Origin: Malania oleifera
Lineage: Eukaryota; Streptophyta; Magnoliopsida; Santalales; Ximeniaceae
DNA length: 64,000 bases
Direction of reading: 5' to 3'
NCBI RefSeq assembly: GCF_029873635.1
Contig: NC_080417.1
Span: 31,422,214-31,486,213 of the forward strand
Position numbers and translations under genes: made by a program. Shown in pieces: positions 47,661-60,353 of this stretch. Numbering within the stretch: the first letter of the stretch is position 1; each line of letters starts with the position of its first letter. The notes below the pieces were generated by a model that was given only the letters and a program-made list of their open reading frames with translations, made no database searches and was not told where the DNA came from.

Positions 47661-48357
47661 AACTCTGTCCTGTGATGACGATCTTTAGGAAGCCTTCCAT
47701 GCTGCAAATAGTCAATAATGGGTTGTTTCCAGTCCTCAATTTTGATGACGTAGACGGATATGGCATATCTTTCCTCTTCTTCTTCATCTTCGATTAGTGG
47801 TACAACCCATTTCTGGCATACAGTAACGATTGCTCTCTGGCTATCTAATTTGGCTAGTGACGTGGCTAGGTTGGCTAGCGCATCTGCTTGACAATTCTCC
47901 TGCCTTGGGATATGCTCCAAGACAATGCTTTCAAACTCTTCTAGTAGACATTGGGCGTACTTGTGATATGGCACAAGATCTTTCTTTTGACGTTTTATCA
48001 TCCAGAGAGTTGGTTGATGACGAGTTGTGAGTCGCCGTATACTTCAAGCACAGGAATTTTCATGTCAGTGGCCATTTGGAGGCCAATGATCAATGCTTGA
48101 TATTCGGTGACTTTGTTTGAGCATAGTTCACCGAGGATGAATGCGTACGACAACACTTGGCATTGAGGAGTAAGAAATACTACACCGGCACCATCACATC
48201 GTGCGGCTCCGTCAAAGTACATTGTCCACGGTGGCAAGATGTCTATTTGGAATACTTCCTCGTCTGGGAGGTCGTATGTAAATTCGTAATCAGATGGAGC
48301 CGGATGATCCGCTAGAAAATCGGCAAGAGCTTGTCCCTTAACCGCCTTTTGTGACAC
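47612..48357 (-). pseudogene. Tat second RNase H (archaeal type)
   Basis: The block starts with KAVKGQALADFLADHP and then WTMYFDGAARCDGAGVVF. All catalytic residues are present: D in YFDGAA, E in TEYQALI, D in VYGDSQLVINQL, and the last D in CQADALANLATSLA. Two adjacent stops near 48000 separate the last block from the rest. This extra RNase H follows the ordinary one, the defining feature of the Tat clade. It would degrade the RNA strand during cDNA synthesis. Confidence 0.87.
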
Positions 48358-48402
48358 ATAGATGATGTCGTAACTTTGTAGTATAACTACCCACTTAGCG
48401 AA

Positions 48403-50099
48403 TCATCCGAATAGGACCGGTCTGGATAGTACATATTTTACTGGGTCAGCTCTTGCAATGAGGTGGATTGTGTGGGATTGCATATAATGCTTCAGCTTAT
48501 CGACAGCGAAGAAGAGTGCCAGACACGTCTTTTCAATGGGCGAGTAATTTAGCTCCGGACTAGCCATCGTCCTGCTTAGGTAGTAGAGTGCTACCTCCTT
48601 TCTTTGCTCATTTTCTTGGGCAAGTAAAGCTCCTAAGGATCTTTCTTTTGTGGCAATGTAAAGAATCAACGACTTTCCTTGGATGGGTGCACCGAAGATT
48701 GGTGAATTTGAGAGACAATCTTTTATGCTTTGGAAAGCTTTGGTGCATGCCTCGTTCCACTCAAAGTCAACTCCTTTTTTCATTAATTGGTTGAAGAGTT
48801 GACATTTCTTGCTAGATTGGAGATGAAGCGTCGGATGTACGCCAACTTTCCTTGAAGACTTCGTAGCTCTCTCAAATTCTTGGGCTCTGGCATGTTTTGG
48901 ATGGCATCGATCTTTGATTGGTCAACTTCGATGCCGCGATGGCGTACAATAAAGCTGAGAAACTTGCCGGATGAGACGCTAAATGCGCATTTAAGAGGAT
49001 TCATCTTTAGATGGTACTTTTGGAGCCTATCGAACACCAATTTGAGATCTTGCAGGAGTTCATTATGCTTCTTTGTCTTCATGACGAGGTCATCGACATA
49101 ACATTCCACCTTCTTATGGAGTAGGTCATCAAAGATCTTTTGCATGGCACGCTGGTAAGTGGCACTAGCATTCTTTAGCCTAAAGGGCATCACTTTGTAA
49201 CAGTGAATCCCTTTTGGCGTGCGGAAGGCTGTGGGTTCTTCGTCCTCCGGGGCCATCCTTATTTGATTGTAACCAGAAGACCCGTCCATGAAAGATAATG
49301 CCTCGTGACCAGTAGTCGCATCCACCGTGATTTCTGTTATGGGTAGGGGAAAATCATCTTTTGGACATGCCTGGTTGAGATCCCTGAAGTCAATGCGGAC
49401 TTGGAGTTGTCTATTCTTCTTCCGGACGAGAACTATGTTTGCAATCCATGTCAGATATGTGACTTCTTGGATGAAACCCGCATTGATTAACTTGTTTACT
49501 TCTTCTTCGATTAGCAGGATAAGCTCCGGGCGAAATCGACGTTGGGGCTGCTTCACTAGTCGCAAGCCTTTCTTTGTAGCCAAACGATGCACCACAATTC
49601 TTGGTTCAAGGCCAGACATCTCCTTGTACCTCCATACAAATACATCCTTGTATTGACTCAGTACTTGGACGTATTCTTCTTCTTCTTCTTGTGTGAGTAA
49701 GGCGCTTACGAAGGTAGGTCGAGGATCCTCTGGAGTGCCGAGGTTGACTTCTTTGAGCTCGTCAATGGTGGCTTGGCCACCATCCTCTAGCTCTAGAGGA
49801 GCGTCCTCGATTTCGCTGTCTGACAAATGAGGTTCGGTTTTCTCATTGATTGTGATGTGGTGTGACATGTATGAGGACTCTTTCTCTCTTTCCTTTTTGT
49901 CGTGACCACCCCTCTGAGCTTGGGTGTCGATTCGACCTTTGTTTGTTAGCATTCCTTCGATGTTGACTTCTATGGTCATCTTATTCTTTTTCCAAGATGG
50001 AACTTTATCAAATTCATAGGCATGTTGGTTTGACAGTGATGGTTCGCCTAGCCTTTGGAAGACCGACATTCTCTTTATGCCTAAAAGTTGTTTGAACAC
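48403..50099 (-). pseudogene. Tat reverse transcriptase and first RNase H
   Basis: A 438-codon frame (50099-48783) holds the complete polymerase core: VRIDFRDLNQACPKDDFPLP, EALSFMDGSSGYNQI (first catalytic aspartate), TYQRAMQKIF and CYVDDLVMKTK (paired aspartates), then GKFLSFIVRHRGIEVD. The next frame (48783-48403) is the RNase H-like connection, with FEWNEACTKAFQSIK and LYYLSRTMASPELNYSPIEK. The polymerase part shows no stop and keeps its catalytic residues, so it is the best preserved coding block in the window. A TGA separates it from the second RNase H. Confidence 0.88.
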
Positions 50100-50854
50100 A
50101 TATTTCCGAGGTCAAAGATTTGGTCCTCGGATGCGTCCAAACACTGTGCCTTGAGGCTTTGATGATTGGGGCTTTTTCGTCCCATTGATCATTTGATTTT
50201 GCGCAAGATCGGGTTCTCTAATGCAATCAAGCATTGAACCGTGATATGTTGCTGTAGGGGGGCTTTCTTCTTCGTTGGTCACCCGAACCGCGATGATGCA
50301 TGTATTCGCCGATTGCCTATTACTCCTTAAGGTGATGCGAATGGGAGACTTTTGTTGATAACCCAAACCCGGCCGAGTCTTAGGAGGTTGAGTGACATCT
50401 TTGGTGCATTTTCCCACTAGTGGGCTTACTGGTTTTGGATTCTTGAAATCATGTCCAGCTTTTGCTAAAAGTTTGTAGGCGTTAGGGTCAAACCCTTCAT
50501 CGGTTCTCTTATTCGGGAGTGCACCATGTTCGATTGCCCCCTTTGTTGGCCGGACGAATCCCTTTAATGGTTTGGTGGTCACCACTGGATCTATCGTTTG
50601 CATTGGTAGGGATAGTGCATCCCTCAGAACACGAAATGTCTTCGGGGTTTAGACTGCCACATCTTTCCTTTGGCTGGGGATCAATATGGTGACAAGAAGA
50701 TTCCTCCTTGTTGCATGGCTTATCTTTCTTTGAGGCTTCCTATTGTCGGAACCTTTGATGCGATGGCCTCGTAGTTGCCCATATCTTTGTAGAATACTGC
50801 GTCGGCTAGGTGGGCCTTAGCTTCGGCGAATGGTTTCAAGTCAGCGTTGACTTT

Positions 50855-51277
50855 TTAGATGCCGTTCTTGTAGTACTTGAAACACTGATGTAGACTTGAC
50901 AAAATGGTCCCATTTCCATGGGTCCTGGGGCGGCCTAACAGCATCTTGTATGCTGTTTGTGCATCGATCACATGTAATAGGGTGCTGGATGTGAGGTCGC
51001 CAATGGTAAGGTCTAGGTGGACCATGCCAATTGCTCGTTGGCCCCCTTGATTGGAGCCTTGAATCATTAATCTACTTTTGGACAGTTCGTTGATGTTGAT
51101 GCCGAGCTCTTTCATGGTGGTTTTTGGGATGATGTTGATTGCGGATCCATCATCAATGAGGATGCGGCTGATCCTTTGTTCTTTACCATACCCTGAGATG
51201 TACAAGGGCCGGTTGTGGGGCTTTGACCCCAACAAAAAATCTTCGTCTGAAAATGCGATCATTGAGTAACACAGCAC
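50855..51277 (-). pseudogene. Tat aspartic protease
   Basis: The 140-codon frame contains RILIDDGSAINIIPKTTMKE (catalytic aspartate in the D-G-S-A form usual for Tat) and MLLGRPRTHGNGTILSSLHQ. It lies between gag and the polymerase. The following stretch to 50112 encodes a poorly conserved linker. It would process the Gag-Pol precursor. Confidence 0.8.
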
Positions 51278-51292
51278 ATAGATTTGTTGTGT

Positions 51293-54044
51293 CTAATTGT
51301 TGTGCATCGTCGCATCGTTTTGGGTCAAAAGCCTTGCCAACTCTTGAAGAGTCAAGGTGGCTTGATTTCGCACCGCTTCAGAGGACTGCATTAAAGAATG
51401 CAATTGGGAGTTCGTGAGGAGATCTTGGAGAGTTTTTGATACCTCATCTTCCACTGGGTGACATTTGTCATGCTGCTGACACTTAGGCTCCTCCTTGATG
51501 ACGTTTATGGACATCATATGGACGGCGAAACTTTGGGTTTGTGAGAAGAAGTCTTCAGGAAAGAAATCCATTAGGGTGATGAGAGAGGGCCTTCCTTGCA
51601 CCATTTCTTCCTTGTTCTTGGTGTCGATGTTTCGCATGACTTTCGTCTTGCGAGACTTCTTTTTCTGGAGAGGTGGGTGAGACCTTCTTTTGTGTAGCAT
51701 CCTTCTTCATAGTGATGGTGTTGCTGATATCCTATTTGCTTGGTGTGGTCTTCTAGTCTTCACCACGGTCCACCCTTCTTCGAGTTCCTTGTGGATGGCT
51801 TGTTTGCTGAGCTTGGCATTGGTGTTGGGTCTCGAAGGGTAGACTTCAGCGGGGTGCGGTAAGGCTGGACTTCTTTTACTTTTTTTACTTTTCCTTGATT
51901 TGGTGATAAATGTGGACCATCCATCGCCGATTTTATCCTCTGATTCTAATGAAGACGCCCAGACCTTGAGGTCATCGGTCATGAGTTCATATAGAATCGG
52001 GATATTTGGGTTACCATCCCGGAGCATATTTGGATAATCGTAGACCTCTTTGACATCTTGGTCTACTATGAACTGGACACATATTGCCTCTTTAGGTAAC
52101 TTGGGTCCTTCCTCTTTTGTCTCGAAGGGCTGCTTGTTTTGAGGTGGTGGTGTTTCACGTGGCTCCCCTTTTGCTGTCAGGGTCCGTTGCCTTTTGTTTG
52201 TTGCATGGGAGCATACTTCAGCGGCGTTCCGCAGGTGTGAGACGTTTATAGGTTCCAAGGTTCCAAATTGGATGAACCATGGATCCCCCTTTAATGTAGT
52301 ACTTTGTTGTGCAGGCTTAGAGGCCTCGGTGGTGATGGTGGCATGATTTGCCTCGGCAACGTCATCCTTGTCTAGGACAATCTTGTTTTGATTTTTCAAC
52401 CTAATGATCAGTTCCTTTAGTATGAAGCATTTCTTTGTTGGATGACTGACTATGCGATGATATTTATAGAATTTTGGATCTTCGACCTTGTGCTTTTCAT
52501 CCGGATGCTTGGGCTCCGACAGCTCTATGAGTTTGGCCTTCAAGAGCTGGTCCAAAATAGTACATCGGAGTCTGGGATCGGATATTTCCTCTGCTCCAAT
52601 TCTTGCAGCTTCGTCATTGGCTTCTCTTGCTGCTTTGGTGGATTGGGCAAGATTGGAGTATTTGCCTTCGTCTTTGCCCTGACCTTGACGAGTGTGGCGT
52701 TGATGGTTATTGTTTCCTTATCCTTGGCTGGCTTTTCAGTCCTTTTGACCTCTTTCCTTTCTCGACGTTGGTCCACGTGGAGCACTGGGTCTTTGCCCCC
52801 AGAGGTGGCGATGCTTATCTCCATGTCATGAGCTTGAGTTGCAAGTTCCTCAAAGGTGTGAGGCTTGATACCTTGGAGGATGTAGAACAACTCCCAGTGC
52901 ATTCCTTGGATGCACATCTCCACAGCGGAAGTCTCAGTTAGGTGGTCTTTGCAGTCCAAGCTCAGCGGGCGCCATCTGTTGATGTACTCAACAATTGGTT
53001 CATCTTTTCTTTGCTTGGTGTTGGTGAGCTCCATCATGCTTATAGTGCGTTGGGTGCTGAAGAATGTATTGAGGAACTCTCTCTCAAGTTGTTCCCATAT
53101 GTCAATGTATTTTGGTTCGAGATTGACGAACCACTCGAATGCATTGTCCTTCAGAGATTGGACAAATTGTTTGACCAACAGATCATCGTATGTTCCCGCG
53201 TTGTTGTAGGTTTTGATGAAATGGGCTATGTGCTGCTTTGGATTACCTCTTCTGTCAAATTATTGGAATTTGGGCAATTGATAGCCCAATGGCATCCTTA
53301 TCCGCTCAATCCTTTGTGAATAAGGCTTTGCATAGGTTTGAGAGCCTTGGTTGAGCCCACCTTGTTGTAGCCCTGTAGTTTTAGCTATCATATCTTGCAG
53401 TTGTTGGACTAATAGCGAGGCAACGGAGGTTGACGGCGCTATATATGCGGGTTCAGCTTGAGGTCTTTTTGCTGTAGAAGTGTTGGCTGGTGTGGCGTGT
53501 GGAGCAAAATCGGGAGGATACAGTTGCTCTTCACCAGATTCAAGATCAACTTGGGCTTTCTCTTTTAAGAAAGCATTCTGTTGATCCTTATCTTCGAGAG
53601 CTTTAGCTAGCATCAATATCTTGCTTTCCAATTCGACAATCCTTTCATCTGCGTTTGCTGTGTTTGCAGTCATTACTGCGACGTTGGCTTCGACAGATGA
53701 TCCTTTGTGGAAGATTGGGGTAGATGGTTCCATTGCGCCATCCTTGTTTGACATAGTGAAGTAGTTTAGGTTTTGCTGTCGAAGGGAGATTGGAGGTAAG
53801 TAGCTGCCCCCAAGCTCGATGTCAGTCGGTGTAGACAATCGGCTTCTCCATGCTTCGAGAGAGTCGAGTGACAGTTCTGGATCTTGAAGGAACTATCGGT
53901 CTTCCGGATTCATAAGCGCCATGGAGGCGAGAGCTTGAGTTCGCCTGCGGGTCTCTGGGCCAATGTAGTCGGGTAAGGTTGTGGCGGCTGACAATGGAGT
54001 GGTGACCTTTCTTTTGTCAGCAGTGGCGTTCTTCCTTGGTGCCA
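51293..54044 (-). pseudogene. Tat gag, interrupted by stops
   Basis: Starts MAPRKNATADKRKVTTP (ATG at 54044) and is broken by a TAG near 53893 and a TAA near 53257. The capsid block is at 53178-52900 (FVQSLKDNAFEWFVNLEPKY and LEREFLNTFFSTQRTISM). The zinc-like C-terminal block is near 52500-52430 (FYKYHRIVSHPTKKCFILK). A further gag-linker frame follows at 51700-51293. The N-terminal part has a heptad-like helix (DERIVELESKILMLAKALED). It would build the particle. Confidence 0.83.
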
Positions 54045-54230
54045 TGTGTTCACCAACTGCAATATTTTTGTTTGTTTTTTTTTTCTTTCCCCTCAAGGCC
54101 CTTTTTTAAAAAAAAAATTTTTTAGGCCTTTTTCTTTTTTCCCCTCCTTTTTTTTGGCCTCTTTTTTATTTTATATTTTTTTCTCGAGGCTTTTTTTTTT
54201 TTTCAAAAAGGAAGAGATGAGGGGCAAAGT

Positions 54231-54255
54231 CGTCCCACCGGGCGTGCCAAGAATT
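54231..54255 (-). other. Primer-binding site of the Tat element
   Basis: TTGGCACGCCCGGTGGGAC on the minus strand lies 6 bases inside LTR C, and the same site follows LTR A. The initial TGG is as expected for a tRNA 3' end. Which tRNA it pairs with is not determined. Confidence 0.7.
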
Positions 54256-55455
54256 TGTTTGCTACAAATCTTGCACCCTTTGGACTTTGTAGGGAGACGA
54301 AAAATGCAAGAGAAAAAAATAAAGAAAACTACAAACTACAAAATTATACAGTAGAATGTATATTAAAATTTCACAGGTACAACCTTTGGTTTATCCTCTG
54401 ATTAATCCTCGGGAATTCCGTCAAGGGCCGCAGTAGCTTGATCTCTGACGTAATATTTGGTTTGGGAGTTGAAGTAAAAATAGCTGGATCTTTGGAGGGG
54501 CTGATATACGGAATTTAGGAAATTTGAAGGTCAAGTTTGCAAGGATGTATTTGACCGTTGGTAGACAAAAAGAAGAGAGTTTGACTTTGCCTTTTGCCAG
54601 CAAAGTGATTGGTGTTTAGGAAAATAAATGGACTAATGTGTAGGAGGGATAATGAGTGGGTGTGTGGGAGGAGTGATGAGTGGGGTAAAGTCTTTCACTT
54701 TTTTCTCTCTTGCTTTCCTTCTTTCTTTGGTGTTGGAGGAGATGCAAGAGCTTTGTGTTTTTTGCTGGAGCTGGCAGCAAGAGGGAAGGCCGGAGCTGCT
54801 TGATGCTTGATCTTTTTTTTTGTTTTTGTTTTTTGTTTTATCCCTAACTTGTTTTAGCAAGAAGCCTGGGTATTTATAGGCGAGATCCGATCTCGCCGTC
54901 TTCATTCGATGATGTGGACGCGCAACGAATTTCAGCATTGGCAACACCATTCTTTTCTTCCCCGTTGGTGACATTCTTGACTGGCTACTTCAAATTCGAC
55001 GTCTCCGACGAACGTCTTCTACTTTGATGGTGACATTATTGACAAATGGGGTTCGGATCGGGTAATTTTCTCAACTTTGGCTGCAGTGCTTTTGGCAAAA
55101 GTCGTAGATCCGGTGAGCTTCTCAACTTTGGCGGCGATATTTTCTGCAAAAAGTCGTAGATCCGGTGGGTCTTAATTTTGGCGGCAACATTTTCGGAAAA
55201 AGTTGCAGATCTGGCGGGTTTCTAAACTTTGGCGGCGACACTTTCGGCAAAAGTCGCAAATCCGGCGCCGAGTGTGATTTTGAATTTTGTATTATTTGTT
55301 CACATTTTTGTATTTTTGTATGCTTAGAGGGCGTATTTTTATGCATATGTATTTTTTTGTCACTTGTATTCTTACAAAGTGTATACATATGTATTTGCAT
55401 TTTTACTTTTATTTATTATTATTATTTTTTTCTTTTCAAAATTTTAGTGTTTACA
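54256..55455 (-). repeat. Tat LTR C (5' LTR)
   Basis: Plus-strand view starts TGTTTGCTACAAATC and ends TTTAGTGTTTACA. The minus-strand TATA box CTATAAATACCC is near 54870-54881, beside the palindrome GGCGAGATCCGATCTCGCC. The ~50 bp tandem repeats with CTTTGGCGGCGA and GGCAAAAGTCG lie upstream of it at 55060-55268. The right flank is L1 sequence. Confidence 0.9.
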
Positions 55456-57064
55456 GGGTAGTGTTTGGGCTCAATATTTTGGGCTAACCTTAAGGCCTTA
55501 AACATATTCCAAATTGAGTCAATTAGGCCAATAGCCAATAGTCTCTTGTTCATCCCAAAGATTTAGGTTTAATTAGGAACAATATCACAACACCCATAAT
55601 TAATCCCCTTATGAGGCGTACTTGAACACTTTGCATAAGGTGCGAGGAGGTGGCAACTTGATCAATATTCTTCACTTTCAAGCACAAGAAGGATTAGTCA
55701 AACAAGACGAATATGTCGATAAGGAGTGTGGGCCCAAAATGATTAAGGGTTATAGGCACATTACAATTTCAAGATTAAGTCAAAATATGAAGATTTCTAA
55801 GTAGGATATCTTTGAGGTTTTTGAAGATTTTCATAAAACTGGCAATTTTGTGTCTAGCATCAACTCAACCTTTTATTCCCTGATCCCAAAGAACCCAAGG
55901 ACTTGCAACATCAAAGAATTTCTCCCAATCAACGTAGTTGGTAGTCTATATAAAATCCTATCTGAAGTCCTAGTGGTAGGCTCAAACATGCAATTTCGGA
56001 AGTTGTCAGAAAGCATCAACACACCTTTATTGCAAATAGGCGAATCATGGATGCTGCTCTGATTGTCAATGAAGTTGTTGATACTCACACGAAGGGTGGG
56101 AAAAGAGGATTGTGGTGCAAGTTGGATATGGAGAAGTCTTTTGACCATGTTAACTGGATATTTCTGTTGTACATTCTCAAAAGAATGGGTTTTTGGGAAT
56201 CTTGATGCAGATGGATACGTTAGTGTATCTGAACCTCATCTTTTTTGGTTTTGGTAAATGGTTGCTCTTTTGGTTTCTGCAAATTTTCTCATGGTCTAAG
56301 TCAAGGTGACCCCCTCCCCCCTTTTATTTATCATGGTCATGGAAGTGCTGAATCTTATGATGTATAATGCAAATGAAGGCAGTCTTCTTAAGGGACTTAG
56401 CATTGGAAAGCGGAAGGCCCAATGACTCTATGGAAATCACCCACCTCCTTTTTGCAGATGATGCTATCATCTTTTGTGAGGATGAGCTAGAGCAAATTCT
56501 TAATAAAAGTTGCATTTTCCTCGATTTTGAAGCGTTTTTAGGCTTAAAAGAAAATCTGGGCAAAAGTGAGATTTTATTCTAATAAGGACTTGCGATCAGG
56601 TTCCTTTTCTTGCAAGTATCCTTGGCTGTAAGTGTGGAGCCTTCCCTATTTCTTATCTCAGCCTCCCCTTAGGAGCCGAGTTTAAGGATAAGGGTATTTG
56701 GGGAACCCATCATCGGCAAGTTCGAAAAGAAACTTGTTGGTTGCAAAAGGAACTTTTGTCAAGATAGACTCGCCTCATTAATTGTACTCTGTCCGACCTC
56801 TTGGTTAACTTAATGTCTCTTTTCCCCATGTGTTATATAGTTTCCAAGAGATTGGAGGGCATCTGAAGAAGATTCCTTTGGGGAAACACGAGTGAGGTTT
56901 TCCAATATCATCTTGTTAAATTGGGAGTGGTTAAACAATGTTCACAAAAGGGCAGCCTTGGCCTTAGATCTCTTATTATCTTTAATAAGGCCTTTTTGGG
57001 GAAACGACTTTGGTGATTCATGATAGGGAAAAATTACTTGTAGAGGGATGTTATTGTTGTCAAG
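55456..57064 (+). mobile_element. L1 LINE, reverse transcriptase part, right copy
   Basis: 55456-55992 repeats 41031-41568. The reading then continues through the L1 polymerase: AALIVNEVVDTHTKGGKRG, WCKLDMEKSFDHVNW (56113-56160), SQGDP near 56300, HLLFADDAIIFCEDE (56445-56490), and GLKENLGKSEILF. The post-polymerase block follows in several frames to 57056. Frameshifts and stops make it inactive. The catalytic FADD is intact. The LINE is cut at TTGTCAAG by the hAT-like element and resumes at 63049. Confidence 0.85.
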
Positions 57065-57471
57065 TATGGGTGTACAAAATTCACCAAAAAACCAAGAACT
57101 AGGCCGAAACTGAATTGTTTGACAATTTGGTTTAGTGTATTGGGTTTAGTCTTCGGTTTTGGTTTTGGCTTTTATAAGAACCGACATTTGGTCTTGATTT
57201 TGGTTTTATAAGAAAACCGAACCAAAAAAATTGAAAAATCGATTAATATCAAAATAATTTTAATATTATATATATGCAAATATAAATATATAATAATAGT
57301 TTAATAATTTTATATAAAAATATAATAAATCTTCAGTTGTATTTATAGGGAAGCAGAGACCCTCCAAATTCATTTTTTCAATGTGGGACAAGTGACTAGA
57401 GTGAAGAGTGAGAGTATTGAGAGAGGATGAAGAGTTGACACTAGACGGTGTGGGCACTGGGTGTTGGGAAT

Positions 57472-57643
57472 TGTTAAATAATTGGGTCAAATGAAAGACC
57501 TAACCTCAATGATAGGTCTCTCCCTCCATTTATAATATATGTCAAGTACAATTCCAATGACCATAATATCCTTACTAGCTCATACTTATTAACATAGCTC
57601 TAACACATAATAATAATGCTAAATGACTAAATAACCACTAAAT
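57472..57643 (-). repeat. Copia 3' LTR
   Basis: Starts TGTTAAATAATTGGG (plus view). The inner terminus has decayed from CA to AT. It matches 62376-62550. Confidence 0.88.
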
Positions 57644-57699
57644 TCCCCCTCAAGCTGGAGCATATATGCTATATGCTCCTAGTCAAATGAATTTCACAC

Positions 57700-59223
57700 A
57701 AACACCTCCCAAGGCTTTAGTGAATAAATCAGCAAGTTGAACTTAGACTTTACATAAGTGGTTGTAATGAACTCTTGTACAAGTTTCTCCTGAATAAAGT
57801 GGCAATCTACTTCAATCAATGTGCTTTGTCCACTTATAGAAGACAAAGTTGGAGGCAATATGAATAGAAACTCGTTTATCACACATTAACTCCATAGACC
57901 GAGAATGTGAAAAACTTAGTTCTTTCAACATGTTCCTCAACCAAACAAGTTCACATGTAGTGTGTGTCATAGCCCTATACTGTGACTCAACACTTGACTT
58001 AGCCACCATAATTTGTTTCTTACTTTTCCAAGACACCAAATTACCACCGACAAAGATATAGTAGCCGGTTGTGGATCTTCGGTCGGAAGGCAACTCGACT
58101 TAATCTACATTTGTATATCCTTGAATATGAGTGTGACCCTGATCCTGATATAAGAGACCTCTCCTTAATGCACCTTTGAGATATCTTAATATGTGAATTA
58201 CTACATCCGAGTGACTTGTTCTTGGGAAATCGAGAAACTGACACACGACACTTGTTGCAAAGAATATATCTGGTCGAGTTATTGTAAGATAATGAACTTT
58301 CCAACAAGTCTTCGATATCTTCCTAGGTTAGGCAACAAATCACCCAAATCTAGAGGTAACTTACTATTGGGATCCATGGGTATATCAGCAGGTTTGGATC
58401 CCAATAGTCCAGTCTCATCTAAAAGATTAAGAACATACTTCCTCTGTGACAAGACGGTTCCTTAATGAGATCTCGATACTTCCATACCTAAGAAGTACTT
58501 CAATGGTCCCAAATCCTTTGTCTTAAACTTAGTTTGTTGGAATGCTTTAGGCTTTGAATACCTTGATCATCATCACCAGTGATCACAATATCATCCATGT
58601 ACACAATAAGCAGAATCCTTTCGGATAGAGTATGACGATAAAATACAGAATGATCTACTGCACACTGTTGAAAGCCAAACTCAAGTAGTACAACATTGAA
58701 GTGACCAAATCATGCCCTTGGAGATGTTTTATACCATATATGACTTCTTGAGCGGTAAGCCTGACTCCCCTTGAGCAACAAACCCACGTGGTTGCTCCAT
58801 ATAGACTTCCTCCTGAAGATCACCATGTTGGAAAGCATTCTTCACGTCTAACTGGTGTTGAGGCTAGCGATAGGTGGTGGCTAAGAAGATGAACAAACGT
58901 ATTGAGGTGAGTTTGGTTACAGAGGAGAACGTGTCTAAATAGTCCAAGCCATACACTTGAGTATACCCCTTAGCAACAAGGTGGACCTTCAATCGAGCCA
59001 AGGAACCATCTAGATTGACCTTCATAGTGTACACCCAACGACAATCAACCACAAATTTATTAGGAGGAAGACGTACTAAGTCCCAAGTATCATTATCTTG
59101 TAGAGCATGCATCTCTTCTATCATTGCATCCCTCCACCCAGAATTGGATAGGGCTTTAGAAATAGATTTTGGTAGAGTAACAGAAGACAAAGTATTGACA
59201 AAATAATAATATGAGGGTGACAA
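57700..59223 (-). pseudogene. Copia reverse transcriptase and RNase H, broken
   Basis: The polymerase begins at 59190-58870 with WRDAMIEEMHALQDNDTWDL, FVVDCRWVYTMKV and LVAKGYTQVYGLDYLDTFSS. It continues in other frames through the LDVKNAF block near 58840 and DLGPLKYFLGMEV near 58500. RNase H lies at 58093-57700: RRSTTGYYIFVGGNLVSWKS, SSVESQYRAM, CELVWLRNML and HIDVDCHFIQEKL. These are the standard Copia order and motifs. Stops and frameshifts are spread throughout. Confidence 0.85.
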
Positions 59224-59613
59224 GAAATCATAACAAACAAAATTAGAGATTGGATGTTGGGTACAACTATGTTTTCCTCTTTGAACAGCAATGGGTGGAT
59301 CAACGTCTTGGGAAATAGGATCATCTGAGAGGGAACTAAAGGCGTAGAAGTCGAAGCTAGATGAGGCTCACCTCCCTTGAGTCGCCATGTGTATACATGC
59401 AAAATTGGGATGATCCAAGCAACGAAAAGGACTCAAATTGGATCAAGATGTTGGAGGATTGGGCACAAATATTAGGTTAGGATTTGGAAGACAAAGCAAA
59501 GGAAGGAACTCGTTAAGGTCAACAAAACTTCAGGAATCAAAGTAGTATGGTGTAAACTCAAAAAAGTTGACATTAGCAGAGACAAAGAATCGATGTAGAG
59601 TAGGGCTATAGCA

Positions 59614-60353
59614 TCAATATCCCTTTTGAGTATAGGAATACCTAGAAAAATGCATTTGATAGTGCAAGGATCCATCTGCTCCAAGAGTTAATTGATGGAC
59701 AAAAGACAGACAACCAAATGTACGAGTAGGAAGGGAGGACAACGGAGGCTTTGGGAAGATAACTAAATATGTGATTTTACCACCAAGGATAGAGGATGGC
59801 ATTTTATTAATGAGAGAGCAAGCAATGATTACGACATCACTCCAAAAAAATTTTGAGGACATTCATTTGATACAATAGGGTACGAGTGACTTCGAGAATA
59901 TGTCTGTTTTTTTTCTTTTAGCAACTTCATTTTGTTGTGGACTGTGGGCACAAGAAGATTGGTGGATATCATACTAGAATTAGTCATATAGTTACCAAAG
60001 TACTCCTTAGCATTATCACTAAGAAGTATCTTGACTGACATATCAAACTGAGTCTTTATTTGATAATATAAGGCACAAAAGATATTAAACAACTCAAAAC
60101 GATCTTTCATTAAATACAACCAAGTCATCCTGGAGTAGTCATTAAAGAATGTAACAAAGGACTGAAACCCCAATTTCGACGTGACACGAGTTGGACCCCG
60201 AACATCAAAATGGATGAGCATGAAAGGACTATCTGCCCATTTGTTGACTGAAGAAGCAAAGGGAACATGATGATGTTTCACCAATTGACAAGACTCGCAC
60301 TCAAGACTAGACATAGAACTCAAGGTAGGAACTAGCTGTTTTAGTTTGTCCAT
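59614..60353 (-). pseudogene. Copia integrase, broken
   Basis: The zinc-binding tail is CESCQLVKHHHVPF (60300-60250). The core follows with FMLIHFDVRGPTRV, FVTFFNDYSRMTWLYLMKDR and VKILLSDNAKEYFGN, keeping two catalytic aspartates. The glutamate block is degraded near 59900. The post-core segment with FWSDVVIIACSLINKMPSSI and RTFGCLSFVHQ is at 59850-59680. Confidence 0.85.

Larger units (their letters stand above)
43682..55455 (-). mobile_element. Ty3/gypsy element, Tat clade, with a captured WOX-like gene
   Basis: LTR B (43682-44822, 3') and LTR C (54256-55455, 5') flank an interior read on the minus strand: gag, protease, reverse transcriptase, RNase H, a second (archaeal-type) RNase H, integrase, a WOX-like transcription factor frame and an antisense SINE. 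Two RNase H domains in tandem are the hallmark of the Tat/Ogre group. The outer flanks (GACTT on the left, GGGTA on the right) do not match, so the insertion site was rearranged after or during integration. A few stop codons interrupt gag and pol, but most blocks are long and well preserved. Confidence 0.9.
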
